This document shows, one piece after another, positions 27,133 to 27,333 of a DNA stretch of 27,333 nucleotides. Position 1 is the first letter of the stretch. Each line of letters opens with the position of its first letter. Under the pieces are notes generated by a model. The model saw only the letters and a program-made list of their open reading frames with translations. It searched no databases and was not told the DNA's origin. A program made the position numbers and the translations under genes. Origin of the DNA: a virus; IMG/VR virus record IMGVR_UViG_3300042992_001024, positions 1-27,333 of that record; one strand, given 5' to 3'.

Positions 27133-27333
27133 GCGTGTGACGGGCAAGCGTGTGACGGGCAAGCGTGTGACGGGCAAGCGTGTGACGGGCAAGCGTGTGA
27201 CAGGCAAGCGTGTGACGGGCAAGCGTGTGACGGGCAAGCGTGTGACGGGCAAGCGTGTGACGGGCAAGCGTGTGACGGGCAAGCGTGTGACGGGCAAGCG
27301 TGTGACGGGCACGCGTGTGACGGGCACGCGTGT
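27133..27333. repeat. 15-bp tandem repeat running off the right edge
   Basis: Unit GCGTGTGACGGGCAA repeated 13.4 times with no gaps; one unit has CAGGC, and the last two have CAC in place of CAA. It continues past the window. The period is a multiple of three and contains no stop in several frames, giving spurious open frames on the minus strand. Length, unit size and the neighbouring palindromes recall an iteron-like origin, or a terminal or hypervariable satellite. Confidence 0.9.

Noticed and set aside
27118-27327. Minus-strand frame encoding a PVTRL pentapeptide repeat
   Set aside because: It is produced by the 15-bp tandem repeat, whose period is a multiple of three and which lacks stops; other frames are open as well. 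No non-repeat coding sequence supports it within the window.
26885-27333. CRISPR array
   Set aside because: The repeated unit is a 14-17-bp palindrome, spacers vary from 13 to 36 bp and two are identical, there is no cas gene, and the same element occurs singly before genes. The 15-bp repeat has no spacers.

Overview
The window looks like part of a double-stranded DNA tailed-bacteriophage (or prophage) genome. The evidence is a large terminase, a matching small-terminase-like protein, internal-virion-type proteins including one of 3465 residues with the LPD38-type tail of large polyvalent phage proteins, a RuvC-like resolvase, a Gene-product-88-family protein, and dense strand-specific blocks of small overlapping genes. 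There are no rRNA or tRNA genes and no host housekeeping genes. No portal, capsid, tail, DNA polymerase or obvious lysis gene is visible, so this is only part of the genome. The host is not identifiable. Almost no gene has a Shine-Dalgarno sequence, leaders are A/C-rich and several late promoters abut the start codon, while the promoters themselves have ordinary sigma-70 hexamers. This suggests a host that initiates translation without SD pairing.

Layout: (1) 1-3966, leftward: a replication/packaging operon of small-terminase-like protein, small unknown protein, DnaA-domain-IV-like protein, RuvC-like resolvase, acidic small protein, SNF2-type helicase, 72-residue protein and a partial dATP/dGTP-diphosphohydrolase-domain protein. 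(2) 4018-18569, rightward: large terminase (divergent from the small-terminase-like gene), a 100-bp repeated element, a DUF5754-like protein, two putative internal virion proteins and the giant polyvalent ejection-type protein. (3) 18559-26637, leftward: twelve main genes from the promoter at 25438-25466 (DUF3150-like, MoxR AAA+, an overlapping 124-residue protein, metallopeptidase/VWA protein, a 340-residue unknown, GP88, a membrane peptide, then six small genes ending in a second DnaA-like HTH protein), preceded by four small genes from a duplicated promoter at 26609-26637. (4) 26638-27333, without genes: a 34-bp-period direct repeat, the second copy of the 100-bp element, six palindromic elements and a 15-bp tandem repeat that runs off the right edge.

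The most unusual structure is a 17-nt oriented element, GCATTAAATAATGCAAC on the minus strand. It occurs 12 times: six copies lie in leaders of leftward genes and six form an array beside the tandem repeat. It lies within larger duplicated leader modules, one with a paired change that keeps an RNA stem, and it supplies an in-palindrome ATG that opens a short reading frame running into or close to the true gene start. Together with the two DnaA-like proteins, the duplicated 100-bp hairpin element and the MoxR/VWA/DUF3150 cassette, it points to an undescribed phage gene-control and/or replication-origin arrangement. All functional statements are inferences from motifs read by eye.
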